Positions 20,980 to 30,558 of a stretch of DNA of 31,736 nt are shown here, piece by piece. Source of the stretch: Euprymna scolopes. Lineage: Eukaryota; Mollusca; Cephalopoda; Sepiida; Sepiolidae. A model generated the notes under the pieces. It did not search any database, was not told the origin of the DNA, and saw only the letters and a program-made list of their open reading frames with translations. The position numbers were made by a program, and so were the translations under genes. How positions within the stretch are numbered: position 1 is the first letter of the stretch; each line of letters begins with the position of its first letter. The stretch is from contig CM044489.1 in assembly GCA_024364805.1 (NCBI GenBank), forward strand, positions 114,172,995 to 114,204,730, given 5' to 3'.

Positions 20980-21990
20980 ATGACAAACTAGAGAGCACCA
21001 GGGCACGACGGGATACATACATACTAGTTCAAAAACTTCACAACAGTACACGAAAGATGAGCTCAAAACATGAGAATATATATACAAGAAACAAACGTGC
21101 CAGATTGGATTACAAAAGGCAGAACCACACTGCTACAGAAGGTCGCAGAGAAAGAGACCGCTCCCAGCAACTATAGGCCTATCACATGCTTACCCACTAT
21201 GTGCAAAATACTAACAGCAGAACTGAGGGAACAAATCTCCCACTTCCTTAAATAATCATGGACTTCTTCCCAGGGAACAGAAAGGATGCCAAAAAGGAAA
21301 AAGAGGAAGACATGATCTTCTATATATAGATATAAAGATCATAAAGGGGTAAAAAGGAGAAAGAACTAAACCATGGCATAGATCGACTACAAAAAGCGTA
21401 TGGCAGGATCCCCCAAGCATGGATAATAGAATGCTTAAAAATGTATAAAATACCACGCGGGATCATCAACGTGATTGAAAGTGCAATGAGAACATGGAGA
21501 CTGGAACTGACAGCTGATGGACAACACATTACAGAAATTAACATATAAAGAGGTATCTTCCAACGAGATTCACTATCATCATTACTGCTCATCGTTGCCA
21601 TGATACCCCTGAACAATATGCTGAGAAAGTATCAAGCTAAATATAAGTTCTCTAATTCAGAGGAAAAAATGAACCACCTGATGTACATAGACGATCTGAA
21701 ACTTTTTACAAGGACCGAAAAGGAACTAGAGACACTAATAAACACGACCAGGATCTTCAGCCAGGATATCCAAATGGAGTTTGGCATGGAAAAATGCACA
21801 CTACAAGTTATAAGAAAAAGAAAAACTAGAGACAACAAAAAGCATGGAACTACCCAATCAAACGGAGATGAGGACACTAGGGGAACAATACATCTATAAA
21901 TACTTGGGAGTTATGGAAGCAAACACCGTCAAAGCAACATAAATGAAAGAAAGAATTGGAAAAGAATACCTCAGAAGAACAAGAAAGCTT
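20980..21990 (+). pseudogene. Reverse transcriptase region of the R2/R4-like LINE
   Basis: The conserved RT blocks are present in order. VPDWITKGRTTLLQK and SNYRPITCLPTMCKILTAEL lie at 21100-21230. IDYKKRMAGSPKHG-like remnants lie near 21380-21420 (motif A region). RGIFQRDSLSSLLLIVAMIP lies at 21550-21610 (motif B region). MYIDDLKLF lies at 21681-21707, with the two catalytic Asp codons at 21690-21695. MEFGMEKCTLQVI follows at 21775. At least two frame changes and one stop separate them. RT copies the element RNA into DNA at the nick made by the element's own endonuclease. Confidence 0.78.
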
Positions 21991-22430
21991 CTGGAAACGA
22001 AATTATATAGCAGAACCCTGATAAAAGGTATAAATATATGGGCAGTATCACTAGTAAGATACTTTGGATCATTCATAGGGTAGACTAAAGAAGAACTGAG
22101 ACAGCGCGATCAGAAGACTAGAAAACTCATGACCATGCACAATGCACTACTGCCAAATCACGATGATGACCGACTCTTCATGAAAAGGAAAAAGGCGGGA
22201 GAGGACTGGTTTGTATAGAAAACTGTGTGAATAACACAAAAAAGAATTAGAAAAATACATGCAAAAAAAAAACGAAAGAATAATCATGGCAGCGCAAGAC
22301 ACTGAAAACAATCGACAAAACAGAAAACAGAGACAAAGGAGAAGACGAGAAAAGAAAAATGGAAAGAGAAACAATTACATGTAAGATTCAGAAGGATGAC
22401 AAAAGATGAGAATTATAATCTTGGACATGG

Positions 22431-23075
22431 ATGCGAAAAGGATACGTAAACCGAGAAGCTGAACCCCTATTAACTGCAGCACAAGATAACTTGATAACAA
22501 ATCACATCAAAGCAAAGATAGACACAACACAAGAAAACAGCAAATGCAGACTTTGTGGGCAAAGAGACGAAACGATAAACCATATAATAAGTGAATGCAG
22601 CAAACTGGCCCAAAAAGAAATACAAGAACAGACATGACCACGTGGAAAGGGCAGTACACTGGAAATTATGCAAACAACTGCATCCCGAACGCACAGACAA
22701 AATCCTATGGGGTATGGACATACAAACAAATAAACCCATCCAAACAAGAAGACCGGATATCGTAATAAGTAAAAAGCCCTCTCAAATCGTAGACTTTGCT
22801 GTTCAAGCTAACCACAGGGTGAATATCAAAGAAAAAGAGAAACGGAGCAAATACACAGAACTAGCCAGGCAGCTGATAGGAATACGGATGATGAAGAAAA
22901 TCAAGATAATACCTATAAAAGTAGGAGCACTAGGAACAATTCCTAAAAACTTTGAAAAAGAATCGGAGAAATTGGAATCAGAGGAATGGCTGCAAAGATA
23001 CAACGAATAACGCTAGACTAGTGCGAAGAGAACTGGGACTTTGGGGAGGCATATTGCCACTCAAATTCAAGTGGC
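22431..23075 (+). pseudogene. Zinc finger and restriction-like endonuclease region of the LINE
   Basis: The zinc finger CRLCGQRDETINHIISEC at 22545-22598 has Cys-x2-Cys-x8-His-x4-Cys spacing, normal for this LINE class. In a different frame follows TRRPDIVISKKPSQIVDFAV (22744-22803), containing the PD...D core expected of the PD-(D/E)xK-type nuclease, then HRVNIKEKEKRSKYTELA and VGALGTIPKNF. A further frame carries ARLVRRELGLWGGILPLKF at 23012-23068, which resembles the usual protein end. So at least two frame changes break the C-terminus. Confidence 0.78.
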
Positions 23076-23393
23076 AACCAATGGCCGCTGCTAGTGAGAA
23101 ATCAATGGTAAGCAGATGTTACGATATCGCAAATTCATTGGAAAATGTTATCGAAAGAAGTTATCGAATGAGACTTGTTATAACTCAGCTTCCAGGGAAC
23201 ACTACAAGTTGTTTTCAAAGAGAGATCTTTTATAACCTGTGTGAAAGCTCCTTGTGAGCCAATAACAATAAATGAAATGCGCTAAAAACCGTCGAGCATG
23301 ACTGGAACTAGGTGTCAATAACTAATAATTTAAATATTTATTGAAGACATTGCCAGAGTTGCTGCAAAGAAGGTGTATTCTCTCTATTGTGCT

Positions 23394-23870
23394 AGAAAGT
23401 TGCTTACACATAAGAATCTGTACTCCTATAAATTTCAGGGTTTTTTGTGTATTTATATTAATATTAAAAAAACATTTTTTCTATTTATTTTAAAAGAAAA
23501 TGCAACTTTGTTATATATGGATCATTGCATTCATCTGCAAAAGATCTAGATAACTTCGCATATTTTTTTAACATTCATTTTAATTAATTCCCTATTAGTT
23601 TGTTTTTTTTCGGTTTTCGTATGAGATGATCATCTTTAGTTAAACATTACGTGTAGTTATAGTTATGCATATATTCTACATGATTTATACTTGCGTTATA
23701 TTTGCGTAAAAAGGTTATAGCAAACACAAACCTCTTTCTATATATATGTATGCGTATACATATTCGTTTAAAATTTTTGCTACCAAACTTCTCTAAGTTT
23801 TTGGTCTAATAAATACGAAATCTGCATTAAAGCGTATTTTACGACCGAGCAATGCCGGACAGCCTGCTAG
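23394..23870 (+). mobile_element. Helitron-like non-autonomous element, copy 1
   Basis: The end CTAG at 23867-23870 followed by T, preceded by CCGAGCAATGCCGG (23845-23858), is a mutated form of the CCCGGGCAACGCCGGG hairpin seen at 4.55 kb. The body from about 23394 matches 25291-25675 block by block, for example AATTAATT..CTATTAGTTT, ATCATCTTTAGTTAA and AAAAGGTTATAG. The 5' TC boundary was not found. The 3' end directly abuts a LINE fragment. Confidence 0.6.
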
Positions 23871-24300
23871 TACTTTATATTATAGCAAGGCCACTATTCG
23901 AGCTGGTGCATTTTCCATTAGTCTCTCACTCTTAGACAGGGTCCAAAAATGAGTCTCCAACCTAGTACGTCTCGTGCTATCAACCAAACTCCAACCTTGA
24001 TCCCATCGCCGAAATGTTGCATCGCTGTACCTGTTTTACAAGAAGTTTAATGAAATGTGCTCTGACGAACTCAAGTCCCTTGTACTCTCTCGACTGACCC
24101 GACAAGTTGCAAAATCCCACCCTACACTGTAGAGATTCATAGATTTCTGAAAGGCTTCTATTCTAAGACTTTGGTATTCCCTTCTGGGTTCCCGTTTCTC
24201 TAGCTGTACTGATACGCAGAAGTTCAAATATAGTGTGAACATACACTTCGTTGCGCAACTCCCTATATTATATCCTTGTCGAATTAGTCCCAAATAATAG
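23871..24300 (+). mobile_element. Jockey-like LINE C-terminal fragment
   Basis: Plus-strand pieces read SISLSLLDRVQKRVSNL (about 23915-23965), SHRRNVASLYLFYKKFNEMC (24003-24062) and SDELKSLVLSRLTR (24063-24105), then a region corresponding to the end of the protein up to about 24290. This is the same C-terminal module as at 5.49-5.9 kb. It is interrupted by stops and frame changes, and the RT core is absent. Its left edge is the Helitron end at 23870, so the Helitron probably inserted into it or the join reflects a later deletion. Confidence 0.65.
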
Positions 24301-24361
24301 CCCTTTACGTTTAAGTGGCACTGTACCTCGTTTGGGGGTGAAATAACATTAAAAAGTAATT

Positions 24362-24469
24362 CGCGTTTATTAAATATTAATTAGCTTATTAAAAATACGA
24401 TCAAAATGTTTGTATAAATGTCGTGTTTGTTTAGCAAAATTGTAAATAAAATGATGGCTGCTTGGATTA
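24362..24469 (+). repeat. Dispersed repeat, copy 2 of a pair with 19.3 kb
   Basis: Same order of words as 19266-19366 (TTTATTAAATATTAATTAGC, AAAATACGATCAAAATGTTT, AAAATGATGGCTGCTTGGAT). Confidence 0.6.
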
Positions 24470-25290
24470 TTTCCTTCTGGGAACAGCATGACAGTTGCAT
24501 TGTAGAAACCTGTTATTGACAAGCGGAGAAAGATTCGCTTTGAGGCAGAACATCTGCGTAACGAAGATCTTTTGGCCGAGCGATCCCGGATTTGTAGTTA
24601 TACGGCTTCGAAAGCAACGCTGCAGTAGCATCATATGCGAAGCCATGTGGGATCAATCGTTGCTGCAACGTATTTCAGGCCGAACATAAATACGATACAC
24701 GGCAAACAACCAGCGTAAACAGACTTAATCGTTTTTGTGTCGAAGTGTCATTGTTTGCGCAGTCTTTGCATTTAGTTAACGAATAACATTCATACTTCCG
24801 TTTGTGCACACGTAGTCGAGGCTAATAGCCGCAAACTTTAAATTATTTATTCTTCCTCCTATTCAATTCGGTATTTACATGAAATTGAGTAAACAGGACC
24901 AATTTCTAAAATGGCAAATTATTATTCTTGCAACAAGTCGACGCCATGTTTTTTTAGTTTGTGCTTGAGGCTGTCTTGTTACACTTGCATGATACAAACT
25001 GAATTTAAATAAATTTAAATAAATTTGAATGAAATAAACTAAATTCAAACGCACGCTTTAGATTTGCATTTTCAACAACGTAAATTATAAAACAGTTTGT
25101 ATTTGTTTATATTGAAAATTAAAACGCTAGTATCAGTGAGATTAATATATATAGTTTAAAAACGACTACGTTTAAACTATGGTTCAAATGTCCTAATCTT
25201 ATAAAAATTTTAGTTTCGAGCCTATCGTTTCAGAGTTCTAAGCTGACACACTACGCATGGTAGGACATTGACTTTTTTCCATTATATGAT
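24470..25290. other. Spacer with an unassigned 64-codon frame
   Basis: 24495-24689 is somewhat GC-richer and open for 64 codons on the plus strand, containing FWPSDPGFVVIRLRKQ. I do not recognise it, it has no domain motif, and its codons give no strong coding impression. The remainder is AT-rich with short ATAAATTTAAATAAA repeats near 25005-25030. Confidence 0.35.
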
Positions 25291-26050
25291 AGAAAAAACA
25301 CATATCTGTATTCTTATAAATTTGGGTTTTTTGTGTATTGATATCCATATTAAAAACTTTTTTTCTATTTTTCAAAAATAAAATACAACTTTGTTATATA
25401 TGTGACGTGGAATTGAATTCATCTGTAAAAGATCTAGGTAATTTGCATATTCTTTTAAGCACTCATTTTAATTAATTTTCTATTAGTTTTTAAGGTTTTC
25501 TCATGGAAAGATCATCTTTAGTTAACTATTACGTGTAATTATATTCATGCAAATATATAATATATATAAAAAGGTTATAGTAAACACAAACTTCTTTCTG
25601 TATATAGTTATGTATGTGAATTAATATTTGTTTAAATAATTTTGCCTACCAAACTTCTCTGTCAGGTTTTGGTCTACAGACATAAAACTTAATATAAAGG
25701 GTATTCGAACCCATGCGAAAGTTTATATTTGGTTTAAGCCGGGAAAAATCGGTGCAAAAGTGTGAAAATTAAAGAAATGAAATTTACCAGGTAAAGGTCG
25801 AACGAAGTGCATTACGAATATGCATGCGTAACGCAATAGCTATTGGTTCATGTTTCTTGCAGCAGGTATGTCTTTATAGCTCAAGCGTTAACGTCAAAGG
25901 AAGAAGTAAATCATAAGCTAACGTTTTGCTTTCTATTCTCGGTGCTGACGCACGAGTCATTTTTTTAACTTTTTAAATCATTACTATATTTTGGGTTCAA
26001 TATCATATAATAGTAAATACGAAATCTACATTAAGCAAAATATTTTATAT
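25291..26050 (+). mobile_element. Helitron-like element, copy 2, interrupted
   Basis: 25291-25675 parallels copy 1 (23394-23805). After TTTTGGTCT the match stops, and AATACGAAATCTACATTAA, the continuation in copy 1, reappears only at about 26009. About 330 bp therefore separates the halves. That insert contains GGGTATTCGAACCC (25699-25712), a T-arm-like palindrome giving a B-box-like sequence on the minus strand. The hairpin and CTAG end of copy 1 are not found here. Confidence 0.45.
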
Positions 26051-26129
26051 ATTTATTTTTCGTTTACAAAATGTTATTATGCTTTACACGTGTCTCGCGG
26101 AATGGTGAAAAGCACCAAACAACCTATCA

Positions 26130-26597
26130 CAGACAGCATGACCTTCTTTTGATGCAACTCTGGCTTCCGAATGTGTCCTTGAACCTCCTCGGCGTCTAAC
26201 TACTGAGCTGAGTGTCGCCAGTTGTCGTAAAGAAGCCACTTCTCATCGCAAGTAACAACCCGATCAAGAAACGGGTCGTTCTTGCTGTGTAAAAGATGGC
26301 ATTTCATAACTGCTTTTTTTTTGTTTGCTTTTTTTTGTTTTGTTTTTTGGTTGTCATTCAATTCTTGCGGACCCCATTTATCAAGTTTTTGCCAATTTCC
26401 TTTTATTTCATCTTGTATTCAGTCTTCTGAAAAGAAGACATAATCGTTTTTAAACGATTGTAATTTAACCGATTAGATAGAACAAAAGCGTTCTTTAAAA
26501 TGATGTATAAATTAAGTGTATTGCAACGAAAACTTATTTGAAAATACATTATTTGATATCAAAATTAAAAATTCCACAAGCACTTTCTTGTCAAACT
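26130..26597 (-). mobile_element. Mariner copy 2, truncated and internally deleted
   Basis: 26137-26360 matches 12397-12610 of the first mariner closely (GCATGACCTTCTTTTG, GAGCTGAGTGTCGCC, AAGAAGCCACTTCTCATCGC). The sequence then passes to the equivalent of 12935-13132, so about 300 bp including most of the N-terminal region is missing. The right end keeps the inverted-repeat sequence AAATTCCACAAGCACTTTC and a flanking TA near 26597. The left part (catalytic blocks two and three) is gone. T/G runs have expanded at 26310-26345. Confidence 0.75.
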
Positions 26598-26702
26598 AAT
26601 ACATATAGTGTGCGTACTGGGTTATGTTTAGAAATTAATGACTGTCTGGTTTGTCAGAATATGAGAGCTAAAATAAGAATTATTATTAAAAATTACATAT
26701 TC

Positions 26703-26785
26703 TAGAAACGCACCATGATTTCATTGATATCGAGAGACTTTACTGTTTATAATCCATCCCAAATCTCCAGAGATTCAGGAAATGA
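26703..26785 (+). repeat. Dispersed repeat copy 2, family unknown
   Basis: Parallels 15222-15325: CATGATTTCATTGATAT, TGTTTATAAT, CCATCCCAAATC, GATTCAGGAAATGA. Confidence 0.58.
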
Positions 26786-27423
26786 ACAGAGTTTAAAGAA
26801 TTGAATTCAACAATGCCAGGTTACATTATCAGGCGAATTTGCTAATATGTCCATATTGGATAAAGTGCCCATTTAGCAAAGAAGGTCTATATGGCTGTAA
26901 GTGCCCTAATCGAAACTTAGTATTCTTTAGATATAATTTAATTGTCTGATTACCGATATTGTATCGTTGTCTCCCGCCTTATGGCGTATTTATATTTAGT
27001 GGTGATGGTTTGTAGCGTAATTTATTGATCAGCACGTGATATGACTGACTATTATTAATTTACCATCTAGGAGTATAAATAAAAAGTTTATGTTTAGTGA
27101 TAGTTCTGTTAGAGTATAAAACTACAATTATTATTATAGGTTATTCGTTAAGGGGTGTCTGTGTGTCTAATAGAAGACGGAGATATCCTAACTAGTGACT
27201 AATTGATGCCTGAAATATTATCTAATCGAGTGGATGGGCTATCATAGACTTACTATTACTGTAATGTATGTGGTGGTACTTTTATGGGATCATGTGAGAT
27301 CCTTAGTATCAAGGATCTTCCTTGTATTACGTGGATATTAACATTTTTTTTTATTTATTTACCTCCTCTCCAAAAAGTTAGACACAATATTAGGTATATT
27401 CTATCTATAGGATTATGAAAGTG
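26786..27423. other. AT-rich spacer
   Basis: No gene or named repeat was seen. A short imperfect palindrome-like GGATCTTCCTTG region lies near 27313. Confidence 0.45.
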
Positions 27424-27496
27424 TTTCTGTGGAATGAACTGGATTCGAACTCGACACATCCAGGCTTTTAGCCAGTTTCGTTTACTACTTATCCAC
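27424..27496 (-). mobile_element. tRNA-like SINE head
   Basis: On the minus strand TGGATAAGTAG (27485-27495) is an A box with one mismatch and AGTTCGAATCC (27441-27451) a B box with one mismatch, 33 bp apart. Between them GGCTAAAAGCC could form a short anticodon-arm-like hairpin. The acceptor ends do not pair, so it is a tRNA relic or SINE head rather than a working tRNA. The head differs from the SINEs at 1.6 and 17.4 kb. Confidence 0.5.
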
Positions 27497-28166
27497 CGTC
27501 ACCTCTAGTATATATTAATTTCATGTGGATATTCAAGGGACATAACTACTACTCTGGTGTAATTAGAGTTTTCGAATCAATTGTTCTAATGATGAACAGA
27601 TGTTCATTCTTCTTCTCCTCATCCTCTTTATTTATCTTTTTTTCTCATAGTTTCCTTAACAACACGGCCGTAATATTATTAAGAGAAATTCAATATCAAT
27701 TATTAATTTAATGTTTGGAACTAAATTATGAGTGATTTCCACTGATGGCTTGTTAAGTGCTGGATCGAATAACAAAATATTTCCTTTTTATTATAGGAGA
27801 TCCGTTCGGTCAACTTTTAATCGAATGATGGTGCATTCTGATCCGAGCAGAATTAATATCGATTTTTCTTAATAGCATTGCAATCACATTGCTATAAGAG
27901 CTTTTAAAAGCACTCGGTTAAAAAAAATGGAGGAGAAGAAAAAGGTTTTACCGAACAATTGTTGAATGGATTTAATTTAAAATCCGTTCATCGTTGAATG
28001 GACATGTTTTTACTTACATACTGATTACTATGAATTGTTATGTAATCCTTATGTTGGGGAGAGCGCTTGTGGCCAGTAGTCTTTTACCATGTTGATGAAC
28101 GTGCACACGAAAAAAAAGTAATATGAAACTGTAACGTGTATCTTGGCTGTAATGAGATATAAACGA
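27497..28166. other. AT-rich spacer
   Basis: No gene was recognised. The Ser/Phe-rich 62-codon frame at 27523-27711 reflects a pyrimidine-rich run. Confidence 0.45.
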
Positions 28167-28260
28167 CTAGCAAGATTACTTGGCATTGTCCGGATCCATA
28201 TAAAACTAAATAGAAGTTAAATAATGTGTGTAAGACATTTATATCTAAACGTCTATCTTT
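28167..28260 (-). mobile_element. Helitron-like 3' end
   Basis: Read on the minus strand, CCGGACAATGCCAAGTAATC is followed by TTGCTAGT, the same layout as the hairpin and CTAGT at 4.55 and 23.85 kb. CTAG lies at 28167-28170. The stem is worn (GGACAATGCC). Upstream sequence to about 28260 presumably belongs to the element, but its 5' limit cannot be set. Confidence 0.5.
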
Positions 28261-28702
28261 CTCCGCCTCTTTATCTTTCTGTTTCTATCTACCTTATTTT
28301 ACCATCCTTTTTCTTAATTTTTCTTTATATATTACCCAAACCATCCCTGTGTTAGAGAATGGATTGAGAAAGAGAGGGAGGTGTGTAAATTATATTGTAG
28401 ACACGTTTACAGAAATTGAGGGTCAGCTGATCGGATGCGTGTGAGTCACGTGATCAGGTTAGCTGAATCGAGGAGATTGGTTTTAGACATAGAAGGCGAC
28501 GGACGGCTTAACAGTCGTTCCCTCCTCTTCACTGGGGGGACGCTGACGTGTACCACGCAAGCCAGAGATTTACTTCCATCTTTCTGCAGTCGACATTTGG
28601 AAGGTGAATAAAAAACTTTAAAACCAATTCATCGTTTGGAGTGAATGAATCTTCGTCCCAAAACAGGTACCAGTCTCCCTCCAAGACACGAGATTAATTC
28701 AG
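28261..28702. other. Spacer, GC-richer toward the right
   Basis: 28440-28702 is less AT-rich and holds two acceptor-like pyrimidine-AG sites (CTTTCTGCAG near 28587 and AACAG near 28666) ahead of the donor at 28730. A host exon or untranslated exon is possible, but no frame stays open across it. Confidence 0.35.
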
Positions 28703-28729
28703 GTGGACCAACATCGACGACGCATGAAG
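28703..28729 (+). CDS. Possible 27 nt microexon
   Basis: GTGGACCAACATCGACGACG plus seven further bases is bounded by AATTCAG on the left and a strong donor AAG|GTATGT on the right, and encodes VDQHRRRMK in frame. Using the AG at about 28666 instead gives a 63 nt exon, open in the same frame (VPVSLQDTRLIQ ahead of VDQ). The donor is good; everything else is weak. No homologue is recognised. Confidence 0.18.
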
Positions 28730-28749
28730 GTATGTCTCAAAAACACATG

Positions 28750-28799
28750 CACCACACACGCGCACGCACACGCACACGCGCACACACACACACACACAA
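28750..28799. repeat. (CA)n / (CGCA)n microsatellite
   Basis: CGCACA-type units pass into a pure CA run. Confidence 0.95.
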
Positions 28800-29505
28800 C
28801 GGCATATGAACAAATAGACTGGACCACTAAAGATTATACAACGTTCCCCTTATTAGATAAATATACAATACCTGTATCTTACTTTAATATGCTAAAAATA
28901 ATAAGTGAATTCATTTACTTTTCAATATAATACTGAATCCTAACATATAGTGCTTCTGAGCAATGCTGAGTAAGAGAAAAACGTAATGAGATTTTGGATT
29001 CCGGGGCATTCTGTTCCTTTCTCTCCGCTTTCGCAATATGAAAAGAAATTATATTGATGATGAAAATAGCCCAAAGCGATTAAAATGTAATACTGTACTA
29101 GTCCATGTAGAACGAAAGATTCTGATACCCCATCTCACTTATCAAATATAATACAGTAATGTTAATAATAATAAATGTATTGTTACCTGACAATGCAGAG
29201 AAGAAGAATAGTTGCTCATACCTCCCTGATCATGTCTATTGATGCAACGTAAGTAAGCAGGCATTCACAGAACTGCCAAAAATTAGTAAAATGAAGATAA
29301 ATGATGTTGATAATGCCAATGTGATTATTCAAGAGCCACCCCGGGTAGAATACAATTTTCTCTTACCTTCTCATTACTTACTAAAAAAACAAAAAACGCT
29401 TAGAAGAATAAATTTTCTGATAATTCACTAATTTCTGTCTCCCCCTCCCCCATTTCGAAATATTAAGATGATACATAGTGTTGATGAAGACAATAGTCCG
29501 ACAAG

Positions 29506-29507
<2 letters not shown>
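28800..29507. other. AT-rich spacer
   Basis: No gene or named repeat was seen. Confidence 0.45.

Positions 29508-29585
<78 letters not shown>
29508..29585. repeat. (TA)n microsatellite abutting a Helitron end
   Basis: A pure TA array ends exactly where the CTAGT of the neighbouring minus-strand Helitron begins. Confidence 0.96.
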
Positions 29586-29586
<1 letters not shown>

Positions 29587-29990
29587 TAGTATTTCAGCCG
29601 GGCGTTGCCCAGGTGTTTGGAGGTGTATGTTGAGCAAAAAAAAGTGGTGGTAGGAAGGCAGGCTCGAACCCGTACCATGAAGGAGGAAAAGAATGGGAAA
29701 AAACGTGACGTCTTTGCTGTTACGACTACTGCCAAACTGGAAGTGACGTATGTTTAAATTAAGGATAGACAATCAAAAAGAGGAGATGACTTTCGACAAT
29801 ATCGGCGAAAGAAAAACATCTCTCCCTGTAGAAAAGTGCCCAGTTAAAGGCGAAGAAATGAATGTTTTTAGCCAATTTTTCGATATTTGTCGTCTGAAAG
29901 GTCGAGCTTCAAAACGATACTGATCTTGTGAAAATCCGTCGTCTCTGTCGAAAGTTTTAGGTAGACATGCAAACATACATACATATATTT
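29586..29990 (-). mobile_element. Non-autonomous Helitron, related to 4.1 kb element
   Basis: On the minus strand ACACCTCCAAACACC leads into the hairpin GGGCAACGCCC (about 29599-29609), then CTGAAATACTAGT, with CTAG at 29586-29589. The sequence before the hairpin matches the 4.1 kb Helitron. A B box GGTTCGAGCCT lies at 29660-29670 (minus), with a poor A-box candidate TTTGGCAGTAGTCG further upstream near 29735, so this copy too carries a tRNA-like module, here stretched. GACGTCAC near 29705 parallels the CRE of the 4.1 kb copy. The 5' limit near 29990 is a guess. Confidence 0.6.
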
Positions 29991-30461
29991 ATATATTGGT
30001 AGCTAAAATTTTCGACCCAACCCGATTAAAAAGCTTGCTCTATCTCTGAATATCCTTTATGAAAAATTCCAAATGTTTAGACTAGAAATTGTCTGAGTAA
30101 TTTAGTAAAGACCGCAGCCGTCAATTTTTTTTAACTTTGGCCCCTATTATGACTCCTTAAGATTTATTGTTTTTGGCTAAAATCAAGTTATTAAGTTAGA
30201 TCCATGTCCAAGGAATCCATATCTAAAATGTCAAGTGTTTAGACTCAAAATTGGCGGACGGGTTTGATAGAGTACTCACAGGTCAAATCGTTGAATGTTG
30301 ACCCCTTAACAGCAAAATGTCTAGCCGTAAACGGATATCAAAGATTTTCCCAAATCTCACTACCTTGTATATCAAATTTCGAGTCTGTAGACTAAAAATT
30401 GACAGAGATATTGTGTAGGGAAATGTACACAGAAAGACAGATACACAGACAGACACTTTCA

Positions 30462-30463
<2 letters not shown>
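29991..30463. other. Unassigned repeat-like segment
   Basis: Contains internal near-repeats of a TTTAGACTAGAAATT / TTTAGACTCAAAATTG / GTAGACTAAAAATTG motif at about 30076, 30238 and 30389, and ends in AGACAGATACACAGACAGAC just before the TA array. It looks like part of a transposon, possibly the upstream part of the Helitron to its left, but no terminus or coding motif was found. Confidence 0.4.

Positions 30464-30555
<92 letters not shown>
30464..30555. repeat. (TA)n microsatellite abutting a Helitron end
   Basis: About 90 bp of TA runs directly into the 3' end of the coding Helitron. Confidence 0.96.

Positions 30556-30558
<3 letters not shown>

Larger units (their letters stand above)
19853..23265 (+). 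mobile_element. R2/R4 (Dong-like) LINE with restriction-like endonuclease, decayed
   Basis: About 3.4 kb of a LINE of the early-branching class whose endonuclease lies after the reverse transcriptase. In order the plus strand shows an N-terminal region (YRSHPKYSYGGYRKRMKEL near 19983-20045; TEQRIADEAKQLLKRGWLS near 20070-20125), the RT, a CCHC zinc finger and a PD-D endonuclease block. Many stops and frame changes make it inactive, but nearly all segments persist, so it appears close to full length. The 5' side begins just after an AAT array and the 3' end falls after a short noncoding tail near 23265. Assignment to the R4/Dong branch rather than R2 or a relative is from memory of motif wording. 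Confidence 0.78.

Noticed and set aside
20743-22747. Further minus-strand frames with membrane-like composition (Phe, Leu, Cys rich)
   Set aside because: Again antisense to the RT, zinc finger and endonuclease blocks of the LINE.
27424-27496. A functional tRNA gene
   Set aside because: The A and B boxes are present, but the acceptor arms do not pair and no proper cloverleaf forms, so a SINE head or relic is more likely.
29366-29379. Minus-strand 14 nt segment with excellent polypyrimidine tract and GTAAGA donor
   Set aside because: Too short, changes frame and contains a stop; no partner exon is visible.
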